Positions 42,702 to 53,271 are shown, counted from the first letter of the stretch. The stretch is DNA of 64,000 nt from Brevundimonas viscosa (GCF_900116065.1 NZ_FOZV01000009.1:1-64000), one strand, 5' to 3'. The notes: generated from the letters alone by a model not told the origin. Numbers and translations: made by a program.

Positions 42702-44120
42702 TCAGTCGGCGGTGACATGCTCCCGGTCCCCCGGGCCCGCCGCCGGATCGGGCGCGGCCGCCAGCGGGGCGGGCCCGCCGCCGAGCGCCTCGGCGAGGGC
42801 GACGCGATCCAGCGTCCCCTCCCAGCGCGCCACCACCAGCGTGGCCACGGCGTTGCCGACGAAGTTGGTCAGCGCCCGGCACTCGCTCATGAAGCGGTCG
42901 ATGCCGAGGATCAGGGCCATCCCCGCCACCGGCACCGACGGCACCACGGCCAGCGTCGCCGCCAGGGTGATGAACCCCGCCCCGGTGATCCCCGCCGCCC
43001 CCTTCGAGCTCAGCATGGCCACGAGCAGCAGCAGGATCTGGTCGCCGAGGCTCAGTTCGATGTTCATCGCCTGGGCGATGAACAGCGCGGCCAGCGTCAT
43101 GTAGATGTTGGTGCCGTCGAGGTTGAACGAATAGCCCGTCGGCACCACCAGCCCGACCACCGACTTGGGGGCGCCGGCCCGCTCCAGCTTCTCCATCAGG
43201 CTGGGCAGGGCCGCCTCGGACGACGAGGTGCCGAGCACCAGCAGCAGCTCGGCCTTCAGATAGGCGATCAGCCGGAAGATCGAGAAGCCGAAGGCGCGCG
43301 CCACCAGCCCCAGCACGCCCAGCACGAAGACCAGCGAGGTCAGGTAGAAGGTCCCGACCAGCGCCGCGAGATTGACCACCGACTGCAGGCCGTAGGCGCC
43401 GATGGTGAAGGCGAAGGCCCCGAACGCCCCGACCGGCGCCGCCTTCATCAGGATGGCGACCAGCCGGAACACCACCTGGGACAGCGACTCCAGCGCCCGG
43501 GTCACCGGTCGCGCCGGCTCGCCGACAAGTGCCAGGGCGAGGCCGAACAGAATCGACACGAACAGCGTCTGCAGGATGTTGCCGCTGACGAAGGCGCCGA
43601 CCAGCGAGTCGGGGATCACCCCCAGCAGGAAGCCGGTGATTGTCGTCTCGTGCGCCGCCTGGGCGTACTGGCTCACCGCGCCGGCGTCGAGCGTCGCCGG
43701 ATCGATGTTCAGGCCCCGGCCCGGCCGCACCACATTGGCGATCACCAGCCCGACGATGAGGGCCAGGGTCGAGAAGGTCAGGAAGTAGGCGAACGCCCGC
43801 CCCGCCACCCGGCCGACCGAGCGGAGGTCGCTCATCCCGGCGATGCCGGTGGAGATGGTCAGGAAGATCACCGGGGCGATGATCATCTTGACCAGCTTGA
43901 TGAAGCCGTCGCCCAGCGGCTTCAGGTCGCGCCCGAGATCAGGCCACAGGTAGCCCACCAGGCCGCCCGCGAGGATGGCCACGAGGACGAGAAAGTACAG
44001 GCTGCGCCAGAACGGCCGCGGCGGCGTCGGCGGCGGTGTGATCGGCTGCGCCGCGACCTCTGGCGCGGGCGCCGTCCGCCTGCGCGTCGCCGCTCCCGTG
44101 GTCCCCGGCTTCCGCGCCAT
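42702..44120 (-). CDS. dctA: Dicarboxylate/amino acid:cation symporter (DctA-like)
   Basis: A 472-residue membrane transporter of the DAACS family. After a Pro/Ala-rich basic cytoplasmic extension of about 35 residues, it shows [24 protein letters not shown], the serine-rich re-entrant loop [29 protein letters not shown] and the C-terminal [17 protein letters not shown], all hallmarks of DctA/GltP. It imports C4-dicarboxylates such as succinate and malate with protons or sodium. The basic, Pro-rich N-terminal extension is longer than usual for E. coli DctA. Confidence 0.9.
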   Translation of the reverse strand: MARKPGTTGAATRRRTAPAPEVAAQPITPPPTPPRPFWRSLYFLVLVAILAGGLVGYLWPDLGRDLKPLGDGFIKLVKMIIAPVIFLTISTGIAGMSDLRSVGRVAGRAFAYFLTFSTLALIVGLVIANVVRPGRGLNIDPATLDAGAVSQYAQAAHETTITGFLLGVIPDSLVGAFVSGNILQTLFVSILFGLALALVGEPARPVTRALESLSQVVFRLVAILMKAAPVGAFGAFAFTIGAYGLQSVVNLAALVGTFYLTSLVFVLGVLGLVARAFGFSIFRLIAYLKAELLLVLGTSSSEAALPSLMEKLERAGAPKSVVGLVVPTGYSFNLDGTNIYMTLAALFIAQAMNIELSLGDQILLLLVAMLSSKGAAGITGAGFITLAATLAVVPSVPVAGMALILGIDRFMSECRALTNFVGNAVATLVVARWEGTLDRVALAEALGGGPAPLAAAPDPAAGPGDREHVTAD

Positions 44121-44169
44121 GTCGCCTCCCTGCCTGAAACGCCAGCATGGGCGGAATCGGGCCCGGTCG

Positions 44170-45078
44170 CTAGCGCTCCAGCGCGTCGAGGGCCAGGGCG
44201 ATGGCTCCCAGCGGACCGGCGCGAGGCCCCAGCGCCGGCGGCTGCACGAAGGCCTCGAGGTCCGCCGCGATCCGGTCGGACGTGGCGTAGCCGCCGAGGC
44301 TGTCGATCAGGCCCCGGCGCAGGCGGGGGAACAGCCACGGCTGCCCCTCGGCCACCCCGCCGCCGATCAGGATGCGCTGCGGGCAGGTGGTCAGGACGAG
44401 ATTGTGCAGCATGCCCGACATCGCCCCGACCGCCGTCTCCCACGCCGGATGGTCCGGCGGGACCTGGTCCCCCGGCTGACCCGCCCGTGCGGCGATCGCC
44501 GGGCCCGAGGCCAGCCCCTCGACGCAGTCGCCATGATAGGGGCAGACGCCCGGCCAGTCGTCCCCCGGCCGCCGCGCCACCCGCAGGTGCCCCGCCTCGC
44601 TGTGGCCCAGTCCCCGCACGGTCCGACCGTCGACCACCGATCCCACGCCGATGCCGGTGCCGACGGTGACGTAGGCGTAGCTGCGCAGCCCCTGCGCCGC
44701 GCCCCAGCGCCCCTCCGCCAGCGCCGCCCCGTTGACGTCGGTGTCGACCGCCACGGGGCAGTCCAGTCCGGCTCCGAGCGACAGCAGGTCCGCCCCGCGC
44801 CAGCCCGGCTTCGGCGTCGCCGTCACCCGGCCGAAGTCCGCGGCGGCCGGGTCCAGCTCCAGCGGCCCGAAGCCGGCGATCCCGAGGGCGCGGAACCCCG
44901 GCCCGGCCCGCCAGCGCGCCAGCACCTCGCCGATCGCCGCGAGCGTCTCGTCCGCCCCCCGCGTCGGCAGTCGGACCTCCTCGACGATGCTGTCCGGCCC
45001 CGACGCCAGCAGGCACACGCATTTGGTGCCGCCCAGTTCGACGCCGGCCGCCGGCGCAAGGTCCCTGTGCTCGATCAT
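44170..45078 (-). CDS. ROK-family sugar kinase (fructokinase-like)
   Basis: A 302-residue ROK kinase. ATP-binding [13 protein letters not shown], the sugar-binding [34 protein letters not shown] and the zinc motif [16 protein letters not shown] can be seen. That CxxHxxC form, as opposed to the CxCG form of NagC or Glk types, points to fructokinase or mannokinase activity. The ATG at 45078 has AGGGTG upstream. It is divergent from the sulfate assimilation genes with an 88-base gap in which I see no clear promoter. Confidence 0.85.
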   Translation of the reverse strand: MIEHRDLAPAAGVELGGTKCVCLLASGPDSIVEEVRLPTRGADETLAAIGEVLARWRAGPGFRALGIAGFGPLELDPAAADFGRVTATPKPGWRGADLLSLGAGLDCPVAVDTDVNGAALAEGRWGAAQGLRSYAYVTVGTGIGVGSVVDGRTVRGLGHSEAGHLRVARRPGDDWPGVCPYHGDCVEGLASGPAIAARAGQPGDQVPPDHPAWETAVGAMSGMLHNLVLTTCPQRILIGGGVAEGQPWLFPRLRRGLIDSLGGYATSDRIAADLEAFVQPPALGPRAGPLGAIALALDALER

Positions 45079-45166
45079 CCGCTCACCCTGCCCCGCCGCG
45101 CGGCTCCGGGCCATCCCCCCGCGCAGGGCTTGGCGCCGGGCGATTCCGCCGTCACAGGTGCTGCCC

Positions 45167-46075
45167 ATGGGCGACGAGCGTGACGCGGTGCTGGACGGAC
45201 TGGAGGCCGAGGCCATCCATATCCTGCGCGAGGTCACCGCCGGACGCGAGCGGCCGGTGATGCTGTTCTCGGGCGGCAAGGACTCGGCGGTGATGCTGCA
45301 CCTGGCCCGCAAGGCCTTCTTCCCGGCTCCGCCGCCCTTTCCCCTGCTCCACGTCGACACGACCTGGAAGTTCGCCGAGATGTACGCCTATCGCGACGCC
45401 GCCGCCGCGGCCGCCGGCATGCGCCTGATCGTCCATCGCAATCCCGAGGCCGAGGCCGCCGGCGTCAACCCCTTCGACCACGGCCCCGCGGTCCACACCG
45501 ATCTCTGGAAGACCGCCGGCCTGAAGCAGGCGCTGGACCTTCACCGCTTCGGCGCTGCCTTCGGGGGAGCGCGCCGCGACGAGGAGAAGAGCCGCGCCAA
45601 GGAGCGCATCGTCTCGGTCCGCTCGCCGTCGCACGGCTGGGATCCCCGCGCCCAGCGGCCGGAGCTCTGGAGCCTGTACAACACCCGCGTCTCCGGCGGC
45701 GCGTCGCTGCGCGTCTTCCCCCTGTCGGACTGGACCGAACTCGACGTGTGGCGCTACGTGCGCCGCGAGAACATCGCCCTCCCGAGTCTCTACCTCGCCG
45801 CCGGGCGACGGGTGGTCGAGCGCGACGGCGTGCTGCTGCCGGTGGAGGACGACCGCTTCCCGCTCCGGCCGGGCGAGCGCGTCGAGACCCGCCGGGTGCG
45901 CTTCCGCACCCTCGGCTGCTGGCCCCTCACCGCCGCCGTCGAGAGCGACGCCGCGACCCTCGACGAGGTCATCGCCGAGGTCGCCGAAACCCGCCTGTCG
46001 GAGCGCCACGGCCGCATCATCGACCACGACTCCGCCGCCTCGATGGAGCGCAAGAAGCGCGAGGGCTACTTCTGA
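45167..46075 (+). CDS. cysD: Sulfate adenylyltransferase small subunit
   Basis: A 302-residue CysD. The PP-loop ATP pyrophosphatase motif [33 protein letters not shown], the [22 protein letters not shown] region and [12 protein letters not shown] are all standard. With CysN it makes APS from sulfate and ATP. The ATG at 45167 has AGGTG 8 bases upstream. Its stop and the cysNC start share one base (TGATG), so the two subunits are co-translated. Confidence 0.95.
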   Translation: MGDERDAVLDGLEAEAIHILREVTAGRERPVMLFSGGKDSAVMLHLARKAFFPAPPPFPLLHVDTTWKFAEMYAYRDAAAAAAGMRLIVHRNPEAEAAGVNPFDHGPAVHTDLWKTAGLKQALDLHRFGAAFGGARRDEEKSRAKERIVSVRSPSHGWDPRAQRPELWSLYNTRVSGGASLRVFPLSDWTELDVWRYVRRENIALPSLYLAAGRRVVERDGVLLPVEDDRFPLRPGERVETRRVRFRTLGCWPLTAAVESDAATLDEVIAEVAETRLSERHGRIIDHDSAASMERKKREGYF

Positions 46076-47898
46076 TGGCCGCCTCCGGCATCGTCCGCCT
46101 CGTCGCCTGCGGCTCGGTCGACGACGGCAAGTCGACCCTGATCGGCCGCCTGCTCCACGACAGCGACGCGGTGCCGGCCGACACCCTGGCGGCGCTGGAG
46201 GCGGACGAGGCCGGCGACCCCGACCTGTCGCGCCTGCTCGACGGCCTCGGCGCCGAGCGCGAGCAGGGCATCACCATCGACGTCGCCTGGCGGTCGTTCG
46301 ACATCGGCGAGCGCCGCTTCATCCTCGCCGACGCCCCCGGGCACGAGCAGTACACGCGCAACATGGTCACCGCCGCCTCGGCCGCCGACGTGGCCGTGGT
46401 GCTGCTCGACGCCACCCGGGGCCTGCTGACCCAGACCCGGCGGCACACCCGCCTGCTGGCCCTGCTGGGCGTCCGCCGCGTGTTTCTTGCGGTCAACAAG
46501 ATGGACCGGGTCGACTGGTCCCGGGAGACCTTCGACCGCCTCGCCGGCGAATGGCTGGCCTTCGCCGCGGAGCTCGGTCTCTCCGATATCGCGGCCGTCC
46601 CGATCAGCGCCCGCGGCGGCGACAACGTCGTCGCCCGCAGCGTGCACATGGCTTGGTTCGAGGGGCCGACCCTCGTCGACTGGCTGGCGGCGACCCCGGC
46701 GCCGGCCCAGGCCGCCGGCCCCTTCCGCATGGCGGTGCAGTCGGTCATCCGCCATGGCGCCGGCTACCGCGGCCTGGCCGGCCGGGTCGCCGGCGGAACC
46801 GTCCGCCCCGGCGACCGCCTGCGCATCCTCCCCGCCGGGACCGAGGCCGCCGTCGCCCGCATCGTGACCTTCGACGGCGATCTTCCCCGGGCGGCCACAG
46901 GCCAGTCGATCAGCCTCGTCCTCGACCGCGCCGTCGACGTCTCCCGCGGGGACGTGCTGGCCGCCCCCGACGCCCCGCTCGACGTCGCCGACCAGTTCGA
47001 GGCCGACATCGTCTGGATGTCCGAGCACGCCCTTCTCCCCGGTCGGTCCTACTGGCTGCAGCTCGCGACCCAGACCGTCGCCGCCCGCATCGGCGACGTC
47101 CGCCGCCGCATCGACATCGACACCGGCGAAGCCCGGCCGGCCCGCACCTTCGCCCTTAACGACCTCGGCGTGGCGACCCTGTCGCTGGACGCGCCGATCC
47201 CCTTCGCCCCCTATGCCGAGAGCCGCGAGTTCGGCGGCTTCATCCTGATCGACCGCATCACCGACGAGACGGTCGGCGCCGGCATGATCCGCTTCGCCCT
47301 CCGCCGGGCCGCCACCGTGCGGCCGCAGCGCCTGTCCGTGGACCGCGACCAGCGCGCCGCCCTCAAGGGCCAGAAGCCGCTGGTGGTCTGGTTCACCGGC
47401 CTGTCCGGCGCCGGCAAGTCGACCATCGCCAACCTCGTCGACCAGCGACTGCTCGCCGACGGCCTGCACGCGGTCATGCTCGACGGCGACAACGTCCGGC
47501 GCGGCCTGAACCGCGATCTCGGCTTCACCGAGGCCGACCGGGTCGAGAACATCCGCCGCGTCGCCGAGGTCGCGCGGCTGATGACCGACGCCGGCCTGAT
47601 CGTGCTCGTCGCCTTCATCTCGCCGTTCGAGGCCGAACGGCAGGCGGCCCGCGAGATCATGGCCCCCGGCGAGTTCCTCGAGGTGCACGTCGACGCCCCG
47701 CTGGCGGTGGTCGAGGCGCGCGACGTCAAGGGCCTCTACGCCCGCGCCCGGGCCGGAGAACTGGCCAACTTCACCGGCATCGCCAGTCCCTACGAGCCGC
47801 CCACGTCGCCCGACCTGCGCATCGACACCTCGGCCTGCACGCCCGCCCAGGCCGCGGAGGAGGTCATGCGGCTGATCCGCTCCGCGCTCGCCGACTGA
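46075..47898 (+). CDS. cysNC: Bifunctional sulfate adenylyltransferase GTPase / APS kinase
   Basis: A 607-residue fusion. Residues 1-430 are CysN: the G1 loop CGSVDDGKSTLIGRLL, G3 DAPGHEQYTRNM, and the NKMD base-recognition box, followed by EF-Tu-like barrels. Residues about 440-607 are CysC: a P-loop GLSGAGKSTIANLVD, LDGDNVRRGLNRDLGF and a lid with DVKGLYARARAG. It energises APS formation and phosphorylates APS to PAPS. No PAPS reductase or sulfite reductase gene is in the window. The 3' end overlaps the convergent SemiSWEET gene by 35 bases. Confidence 0.95.
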   Translation: MAASGIVRLVACGSVDDGKSTLIGRLLHDSDAVPADTLAALEADEAGDPDLSRLLDGLGAEREQGITIDVAWRSFDIGERRFILADAPGHEQYTRNMVTAASAADVAVVLLDATRGLLTQTRRHTRLLALLGVRRVFLAVNKMDRVDWSRETFDRLAGEWLAFAAELGLSDIAAVPISARGGDNVVARSVHMAWFEGPTLVDWLAATPAPAQAAGPFRMAVQSVIRHGAGYRGLAGRVAGGTVRPGDRLRILPAGTEAAVARIVTFDGDLPRAATGQSISLVLDRAVDVSRGDVLAAPDAPLDVADQFEADIVWMSEHALLPGRSYWLQLATQTVAARIGDVRRRIDIDTGEARPARTFALNDLGVATLSLDAPIPFAPYAESREFGGFILIDRITDETVGAGMIRFALRRAATVRPQRLSVDRDQRAALKGQKPLVVWFTGLSGAGKSTIANLVDQRLLADGLHAVMLDGDNVRRGLNRDLGFTEADRVENIRRVAEVARLMTDAGLIVLVAFISPFEAERQAAREIMAPGEFLEVHVDAPLAVVEARDVKGLYARARAGELANFTGIASPYEPPTSPDLRIDTSACTPAQAAEEVMRLIRSALAD

Positions 47899-48151
47899 AC
47901 CGCCACTTCATCGCCAGCACGCCCGACGCCATCAGCAGGGCGCAGGTGTTGGCGAAGGTGACGGGCCAGGCCCCGGTCATCACGCCGTAAACCACCCACA
48001 GGGCGAAGCAGGTCACGGTCAGCGAGTAGGTCTTCAGCGACACCGCCGTGGCGTCCTGTTCCTTCCAGATCTTGATCATCTGGGGCGCGAAGCTGGTGAT
48101 CGAGCACAGGGCCGCGCCGACCCCGAAGGCGTTCGCCACCACCTCGCTCAC
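47864..48151 (-). CDS. SemiSWEET-family small membrane transporter
   Basis: A 95-residue protein with three membrane helices typical of SemiSWEET/MtN3 half-transporters: the first contains SITSFAPQMIKIWK with the conserved Pro-Gln, followed by LTVTCFALWVVYGVMTG and FANTCALLMASGVLAMKW. Such proteins dimerise to move sugars across the inner membrane. The GTG start at 48151 has GGAGG 7 bases upstream. It overlaps cysNC at their 3' ends. Confidence 0.85.
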   Translation of the reverse strand: MSEVVANAFGVGAALCSITSFAPQMIKIWKEQDATAVSLKTYSLTVTCFALWVVYGVMTGAWPVTFANTCALLMASGVLAMKWRFSRRARSGSAA

Positions 48152-48239
48152 GCGGCGGCCTCCGGAAGCTGCAAACGGGACGCCGGGCGGGGGAACGGGA
48201 GCTGCATTCCGCCTCAACGGCGCCGCTCGTCCTTGGTTG

Positions 48240-49778
48240 CTAATGGACCGTCGCCCCCGGCGGACGCCGCGCCAGCGTCCGCTGCTCGAAGGCGTGGCCC
48301 AGCGACAGCACCTTCGCATCCTCCCACTTGCCGGCGATGAAGCTGATCCCCACCGGCATGCCGCGGTCGAAACCCATCGGCACGGTCAGGTGCGGATAGC
48401 CCGCCACCGCCGCCAGCCGGCTGGCCGAGCCCTGCATGTCGTCCTCGTCCTCGCGATCGTTGGTCCACGCCCGCGAGGTGGTGGGGGCGACAAGCGCCAC
48501 GACCTGATGCTCCGCCATCATCCGGTCGATGCCCTCCGGCCCCGCCGCGCGCAGCGAGTTCGTCCGCGCCTCGACATACTCGGGATCGTCCAGCCCGCCG
48601 GTCGCCTCGGCCCGCTCGAACAGGTCCTGGCCGAACAGCACGGTTTCGCGCGGCTCGGCGGCGTTGAAGGCGATGACGTCGGCCAGGGTCCGCGTCCGCA
48701 CCTGGGCCGGGTTCGTCGAGGCGAGATAGAGGTTGAGGTCGTGCTTCAGCTCGGTCAGCAGCACGGTCAGCTCCCAGCCGCCGATGCGGCGGAAATCCGC
48801 CGGCGCCTCGGTAATGTCGACGATCTCCGCCCCGGCGTCCCGCATCGCCCGCAGCGCCGTCTCGAACGCCGCCCGCGTCTCCTCCGAATAGTTCGGCAGC
48901 AGGAAGCGCATCACCCCGATCCGCGCCCCGCGCAGGCTGTCGGCGTCCAGCGCCGCCGCATAGTCGACCTTGCGCGCGTCGGCCTCGGCCGTGGCCGGGT
49001 CCATCGGGTCGCTGCCGGCGATCACCGTCAGCACCCGCGCCGCGTCCTCGACCGTGGTCGCCATCGGTCCGGCGGTGTCCTGCGAATGACTGATCGGCAC
49101 GATGTGCGTGCGGCTGACCAGTCCCACCGTCGGCTTGAACCCGACCACCCCCGTGACCGAGGCCGGGCAGGTGATCGAGCCGTCCGTCTCCGTCCCGATC
49201 GCCACCGGGACCAGTCCGATGGCCACCGCCACCGCGCTGCCCGAGGACGAGCCGCACGGCGTCCGCTCGGGATCGTACGGGTTGCGGGTCTGACCGCCCA
49301 CGGCGCTCCAGCCGCTGATCGATTCCGACGAGCGGATATTGGCCCACTCCGACAGGTTGGCCTTGCCGATGATGATCGCCCCCGCCGCGCGCAGGCGCGC
49401 CGCCAGCGGCGCGTCCCGGCCGGGGGCGTTGTGCGAAAGCGCCAGCGAGCCGGCGGTCGTCGGCATGTCGGCGGTCTCGATGTTGTCCTTGAGCAGGATG
49501 GGCATGCCCGCGAGCGGCCCACCCGCCGCCGGCGCGACGGCGAGCGCGGTCGGGCTCACCAGCAGCACGCTGTTGGCCGCGACGTCGGGCATGCCGCGGT
49601 CCAGCCGGGCGATCCGCTCGACGGCGGCCGCAGCGGCCGGCGATCCGGGACCCGCGCTGACGTCGGGCGACGGCCCGCCGGCGCAGGCGCCGAGCCCGGC
49701 GAGAGCGGCGATCAGTCCTGCGCGGACGGCGCCCTTGAGCCGATCGTGCGGTCGAGGAAGTCGAGATAGGTTCGCCAT
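48240..49778 (-). CDS. Secreted amidase-signature lipoprotein
   Basis: A 512-residue amidase. The catalytic triad is visible: Lys in ILLKDNIETADMPTTAG, Ser in CGSSSGSAVAVA and nucleophile Ser in ETDGSITCPAS. The N-terminus is basic, then hydrophobic, and ends LGAC, a lipobox, so it is likely lipid-anchored in the periplasm. The family hydrolyses amide bonds in many small molecules or peptides. The start at 49778 is the only ATG giving the signal and causes an unusual 67-base overlap with the end of the upstream peptidase gene. Confidence 0.85.
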   Translation of the reverse strand: MANLSRLPRPHDRLKGAVRAGLIAALAGLGACAGGPSPDVSAGPGSPAAAAAVERIARLDRGMPDVAANSVLLVSPTALAVAPAAGGPLAGMPILLKDNIETADMPTTAGSLALSHNAPGRDAPLAARLRAAGAIIIGKANLSEWANIRSSESISGWSAVGGQTRNPYDPERTPCGSSSGSAVAVAIGLVPVAIGTETDGSITCPASVTGVVGFKPTVGLVSRTHIVPISHSQDTAGPMATTVEDAARVLTVIAGSDPMDPATAEADARKVDYAAALDADSLRGARIGVMRFLLPNYSEETRAAFETALRAMRDAGAEIVDITEAPADFRRIGGWELTVLLTELKHDLNLYLASTNPAQVRTRTLADVIAFNAAEPRETVLFGQDLFERAEATGGLDDPEYVEARTNSLRAAGPEGIDRMMAEHQVVALVAPTTSRAWTNDREDEDDMQGSASRLAAVAGYPHLTVPMGFDRGMPVGISFIAGKWEDAKVLSLGHAFEQRTLARRPPGATVH

Positions 49779-51970
49779 TGGTGCAGTTGCCTCGGATTGC
49801 CCCGGATGCCGTGACGCTGGCCGGGATAGAGCATGGTCTCGAACGGGAGGCTCGCCTCCTGCAGCGCGTTCAGCACCCGCGTGGTGTTCTCGAAGATGAC
49901 GTTGTCGTCGGCCATGCCGTGCAGCAGCAGCAGGCGGCCGGTCATCCGGTCCAGCTGGCTGACCACGTCCGAGGCGGCGTAGCCGTCGGGATTGGCCTGC
50001 GGCGTCGACATGAACCGCTCGGTGTAGTGGGTGTCGTACAGGCTCCAGTCGGTGACCGGCGCGCCCGAGATGGCCGAGGCCAGCCCCATCTCCGGCTCGG
50101 TGAGCATGTGCAGGGTCATGAAGCCGCCGTAGCTCCAGCCCATGGCCGAGATGCGGTCGTCGTCCACGAACGGCAGCGACCTCAGATAGTTGGCGCCAAT
50201 CACCTGATCCTCGATCTCAGGTTGCCCCATCTTCAGGTAAAGCGCCTCCTTGAAGGCCGCCGACCGGTCGCCCTCGCCGCGGTTGTCGAGGCGGAAGACC
50301 ACGTAGCCCGCCTCCGTCAACAGTTGATTGGTCAGCGGCTGCCAGGCCCGCCGCACCCCGCCCCCGGACGGCCCGCCGTACACCTGCATCACCACCGGAT
50401 AGCTCTTCGACGGGTCGAAACCCGGCGGCGTGGTCATCTGCCAGACCAGGGTCTCGCCCGCGCTCTCCAGCGTCCCGAACTGCGGCGTCTGCCGACGCGA
50501 GGCGTAGGGGTAATAGGGGTGGCTCTCGTCCAGCCGGTTCTCCTCGATCCAGCGCACGAAGGTCCCGTCGGCCCGGTACAGACCGGATTGCGGCGGCGTC
50601 GCTGGGTCGGAGTAGTTGCCGACGTAGGCCGTTCCCGTCCGGTTCATCGACGCCGACCACCAGCCGCCCGCCGGCGTCACCGCCACCGGCTCGACCGTGT
50701 CGGTCAGCGAGGCGCGGAACAGCTGCTGCTCGATCGGCAGCTCCCGGCCGTCGCGCATCGAGGCGGTGAAGAACACCTCGCCGGTCTGCTGGTTGACCCC
50801 CTCCAGCGCCTTGACGGCGTACTCGCCCCGGGTGATCGGCCGGACCAGCCGCCCGTCGCGATCGTACAGATGCAGGTGCTTCCAGCCCGACTCCTGGGAC
50901 GACCAGATGAAGTTCCCGTCTTCCAGCGCCTTGAAGTCGTGGCCCAGCGGAACCCAGGCGTCCGAGCGCTGGGTCAGGATCACCCGGCTCGCGCCGGTGG
51001 CCGGATCGACGCTCAACAGGTCCAGCCTCTTCTGGTCGCGCGACTGGCGCTGGACGTAGAGCGTCCGCCCGTCCGCCGACCAGTTCACCCGCGCCAGATA
51101 GATGTCGGCGTTGTCGCCCAGGTCGACCCTGGTCCGCCGGCCGCTCTCGCGGTCATGCACATACAGCTCGACCACCGCGTTCGGCCGCCCGGCGCGCGGG
51201 TAGCGCTGCTCGATCACCGTCGCCCCGCCGCCGGTGATGTCCAGCCGCGGGATCACGTCCACGGTCGACTCGTCGGTCCGCTGCAGGGCGATGTAGCGCT
51301 CGTCCGGGCTCCACCAGTAGCCGGTGTCGCGGTCCATCTCCTCCTGGGCGATGAACTCGGCCGTGGCCCAGGTGACCAGCCCCTCGCCGTCGGTGGTGAT
51401 CGGCGTCTCGCGCCCGCTGGCCAGGTCGTAGACCACCAGATCCTGGTCCCGCACCCACGAGACGAAGTTGCCGTCCGGCGACACCTTGGCGTCGATCTCG
51501 TCCGCCTCGGTCTCGGTCAGCCGGCGCACCGCCCCGCCCTCCCGCTCCGCCAGAAAGACATCGCCCTCCAGCGGCGCGAGAATGTAGCGACCCTGCTCGT
51601 CCCACGAATATTCGACCACGCCGCGGGCGCTGATCCGCATCCGCTCGCGCCGGGCCTTCTCGGCCTCCGACAGCTCGCCGGCGTCGGGGACCAGCGCCCG
51701 CGCGTCGATCAGCTTGAACGGCTCCCCCTCTCCCGTCGGCGCCGCCCACAGGTCCTGCACGTCGACGTCGTCCTCCCGCGAGCGCAGGAATGCCACCAGT
51801 TCGCCGTCCGGCGACAGCGACACCCCCTTGGCCACCGGACCGGACAGGGCGGGATCGGCGAACACCCGCTCCGGCGTCAGGATGGCGGACGCCGGCGCCT
51901 CCTGGGCCGCGGCCGCCAGCGGCGACAGGGTGGCGAAGAGGACGGTCGAGGCGAGAAGAATGTTGCGCAT
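49712..51970 (-). CDS. Secreted S9 family dipeptidyl peptidase IV-like protease
   Basis: A 752-residue exported serine peptidase. The signal peptide (MRNILLASTVLFATLSP... AAAQE) is followed by a beta-propeller DPP-IV N-domain and an alpha/beta-hydrolase domain with the nucleophile in MGWSYGGFMTLHM, acid in HGMADDNVIFENT and His in YPGQRHGIRG. EEMDRDTGYWWSPDE is the Glu motif used by DPP-IV to hold the substrate amino terminus. It removes N-terminal dipeptides from periplasmic peptides. The start at 51970 has a weak ribosome site; an upstream in-frame ATG adds 12 residues. It is probably cotranscribed with the amidase. Confidence 0.92.
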   Translation of the reverse strand: MRNILLASTVLFATLSPLAAAAQEAPASAILTPERVFADPALSGPVAKGVSLSPDGELVAFLRSREDDVDVQDLWAAPTGEGEPFKLIDARALVPDAGELSEAEKARRERMRISARGVVEYSWDEQGRYILAPLEGDVFLAEREGGAVRRLTETEADEIDAKVSPDGNFVSWVRDQDLVVYDLASGRETPITTDGEGLVTWATAEFIAQEEMDRDTGYWWSPDERYIALQRTDESTVDVIPRLDITGGGATVIEQRYPRAGRPNAVVELYVHDRESGRRTRVDLGDNADIYLARVNWSADGRTLYVQRQSRDQKRLDLLSVDPATGASRVILTQRSDAWVPLGHDFKALEDGNFIWSSQESGWKHLHLYDRDGRLVRPITRGEYAVKALEGVNQQTGEVFFTASMRDGRELPIEQQLFRASLTDTVEPVAVTPAGGWWSASMNRTGTAYVGNYSDPATPPQSGLYRADGTFVRWIEENRLDESHPYYPYASRRQTPQFGTLESAGETLVWQMTTPPGFDPSKSYPVVMQVYGGPSGGGVRRAWQPLTNQLLTEAGYVVFRLDNRGEGDRSAAFKEALYLKMGQPEIEDQVIGANYLRSLPFVDDDRISAMGWSYGGFMTLHMLTEPEMGLASAISGAPVTDWSLYDTHYTERFMSTPQANPDGYAASDVVSQLDRMTGRLLLLHGMADDNVIFENTTRVLNALQEASLPFETMLYPGQRHGIRGNPRQLHQWRTYLDFLDRTIGSRAPSAQD

Positions 51971-52091
51971 GGCGGCGACGCTAGAGGCGAATTCCGTCGC
52001 CGTCATCCCCTGCGTGACGCCGCGGTTCCTGCCGCGGGCGCGACGCCGGCAACCCTTTCCCCCGGCCGCCGCACCTCCTAATAAGCGCTCG

Positions 52092-52907
52092 ATGACCGAC
52101 GTCGCCGTCTCCGCCCCGCCCGCCAAGGCGTCCCCCTTCCACGAGCTGAAGGTGCTGTGGGTCCACCACTGGACCGACCAGTTGTTCAGCTTCCGCGTCG
52201 AGCGCCCGGAGGACTTCCGTTTCCGCTCGGGCGAGTTCGTCATGATCGGCCTGCCCGGCGAAGGCGGCGGCAAGCCGATCCTGCGCGCCTACTCCATCGC
52301 CTCGCCGCAGTGGGACGAGCAGCTCGAGTTCCTGTCGATCAAGGTGCCCGACGGCCCCCTCACCTCCCGCCTGCAGAAGATCCGCCCCGGCGACACGGTG
52401 CTGATGGGCAAGAAGCCCACTGGCACCCTGGTGCTGGACGCCCTGACCGGCGGCGAGCGCCTGTGGCTGATCGGCACCGGCACCGGCCTCGCCCCCTGGC
52501 TCAGCGTGGCCCGCGACCCGGAAACCTACAGCCGCTTCGGCCAGGTCGTCGTGTGCCATACGGTTCGCACCGTGGCCGACCTCATCTACCGCGAATTCCT
52601 CACCTCGGGGATCCACGACGATCCCCTCATCGGGGACGAGGCGAAGGCGCAGCTGACCTACTACCCCACCGTCACCCGCGAGCCGTTCGAGACGCCCGGC
52701 CGGATCACCGACCGCATCCGCTCCGGCGACCTGTTCCGCGACCTCGGCCTGCCGGAAGGCTTCTCGCCCGAACGGGACCGGGTGATGCTGTGCGGCTCCA
52801 TGGCCATGATCAAGGAGACGGCCGAGCTGCTGGAAGGCTACGGCCTGAAGGAGGGTTCGAACGCCGAGCCCGGCGACTATGTGCTGGAGCGCGCCTTTGT
52901 CGGCTGA
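52092..52907 (+). CDS. fpr: Ferredoxin-NADP reductase
   Basis: A 271-residue flavoprotein of the bacterial FNR type. FAD contact RAYSIASPQWDEQLEFLS, the NADP-binding GTGTGLAPWLSVARDP, and the terminal RAFVG, with conserved C-terminal Tyr and Glu (DYVLERAF), match Fpr. It moves electrons between NADPH and ferredoxin or flavodoxin. It is divergent from the peptidase gene across a 121-base gap and overlaps the chorismate mutase frame by about 10 bases. Confidence 0.93.
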   Translation: MTDVAVSAPPAKASPFHELKVLWVHHWTDQLFSFRVERPEDFRFRSGEFVMIGLPGEGGGKPILRAYSIASPQWDEQLEFLSIKVPDGPLTSRLQKIRPGDTVLMGKKPTGTLVLDALTGGERLWLIGTGTGLAPWLSVARDPETYSRFGQVVVCHTVRTVADLIYREFLTSGIHDDPLIGDEAKAQLTYYPTVTREPFETPGRITDRIRSGDLFRDLGLPEGFSPERDRVMLCGSMAMIKETAELLEGYGLKEGSNAEPGDYVLERAFVG

Positions 52908-53244
52908 AGTGAAGGACGCCCCCGTCGCCATCGCCGTCGACGCCCGCGTCGCCCCCGAGGCCTGCGCCTCCATGGCCGAGGTCCGCCACGGCGTCGACGC
53001 CCTCGACCGCGCCCTCGTCGTCCTGCTGGCCGAGCGCCAGCGCTACATGGACGCCGCCGCCCGCATCAAGCCGAGCCGCGACGTGGTCCACGACGACGCC
53101 CGCATCGAGGACGTGGTCCAGAAGGTGCTCGCCGCCGCCGGCCCCGCCGGCCTGTCCCCGGCCATCGCCGAACCGGTCTGGCGCACCCTCATCGACCGCT
53201 GCATCGCCCACGAGCTCGCCGCTTGGGACCGCACGCGGACCTGA
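52897..53244 (+). CDS. Chorismate mutase (AroQ type)
   Basis: An approximately 115-residue helical protein with an AroQ-fold signature: VRHGVDALDRALVVLLAERQRYMDAAARIK, where the Arg and Lys residues bind chorismate, followed by HDDARIEDVV and the third helix IAEPVWRTLIDRCIAHELAAWD. It would convert chorismate to prephenate or act as an isochorismate lyase homologue. The start is uncertain: a TTG at 52897 has GGAG 7 bases upstream, while GTG 52909 and ATG 52970 are alternatives. It overlaps the end of fpr. Confidence 0.78.
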   Translation: MSAEVKDAPVAIAVDARVAPEACASMAEVRHGVDALDRALVVLLAERQRYMDAAARIKPSRDVVHDDARIEDVVQKVLAAAGPAGLSPAIAEPVWRTLIDRCIAHELAAWDRTRT

Positions 53245-53271
53245 AACGCGCCGTTCGGCCCGTCACGCCTC

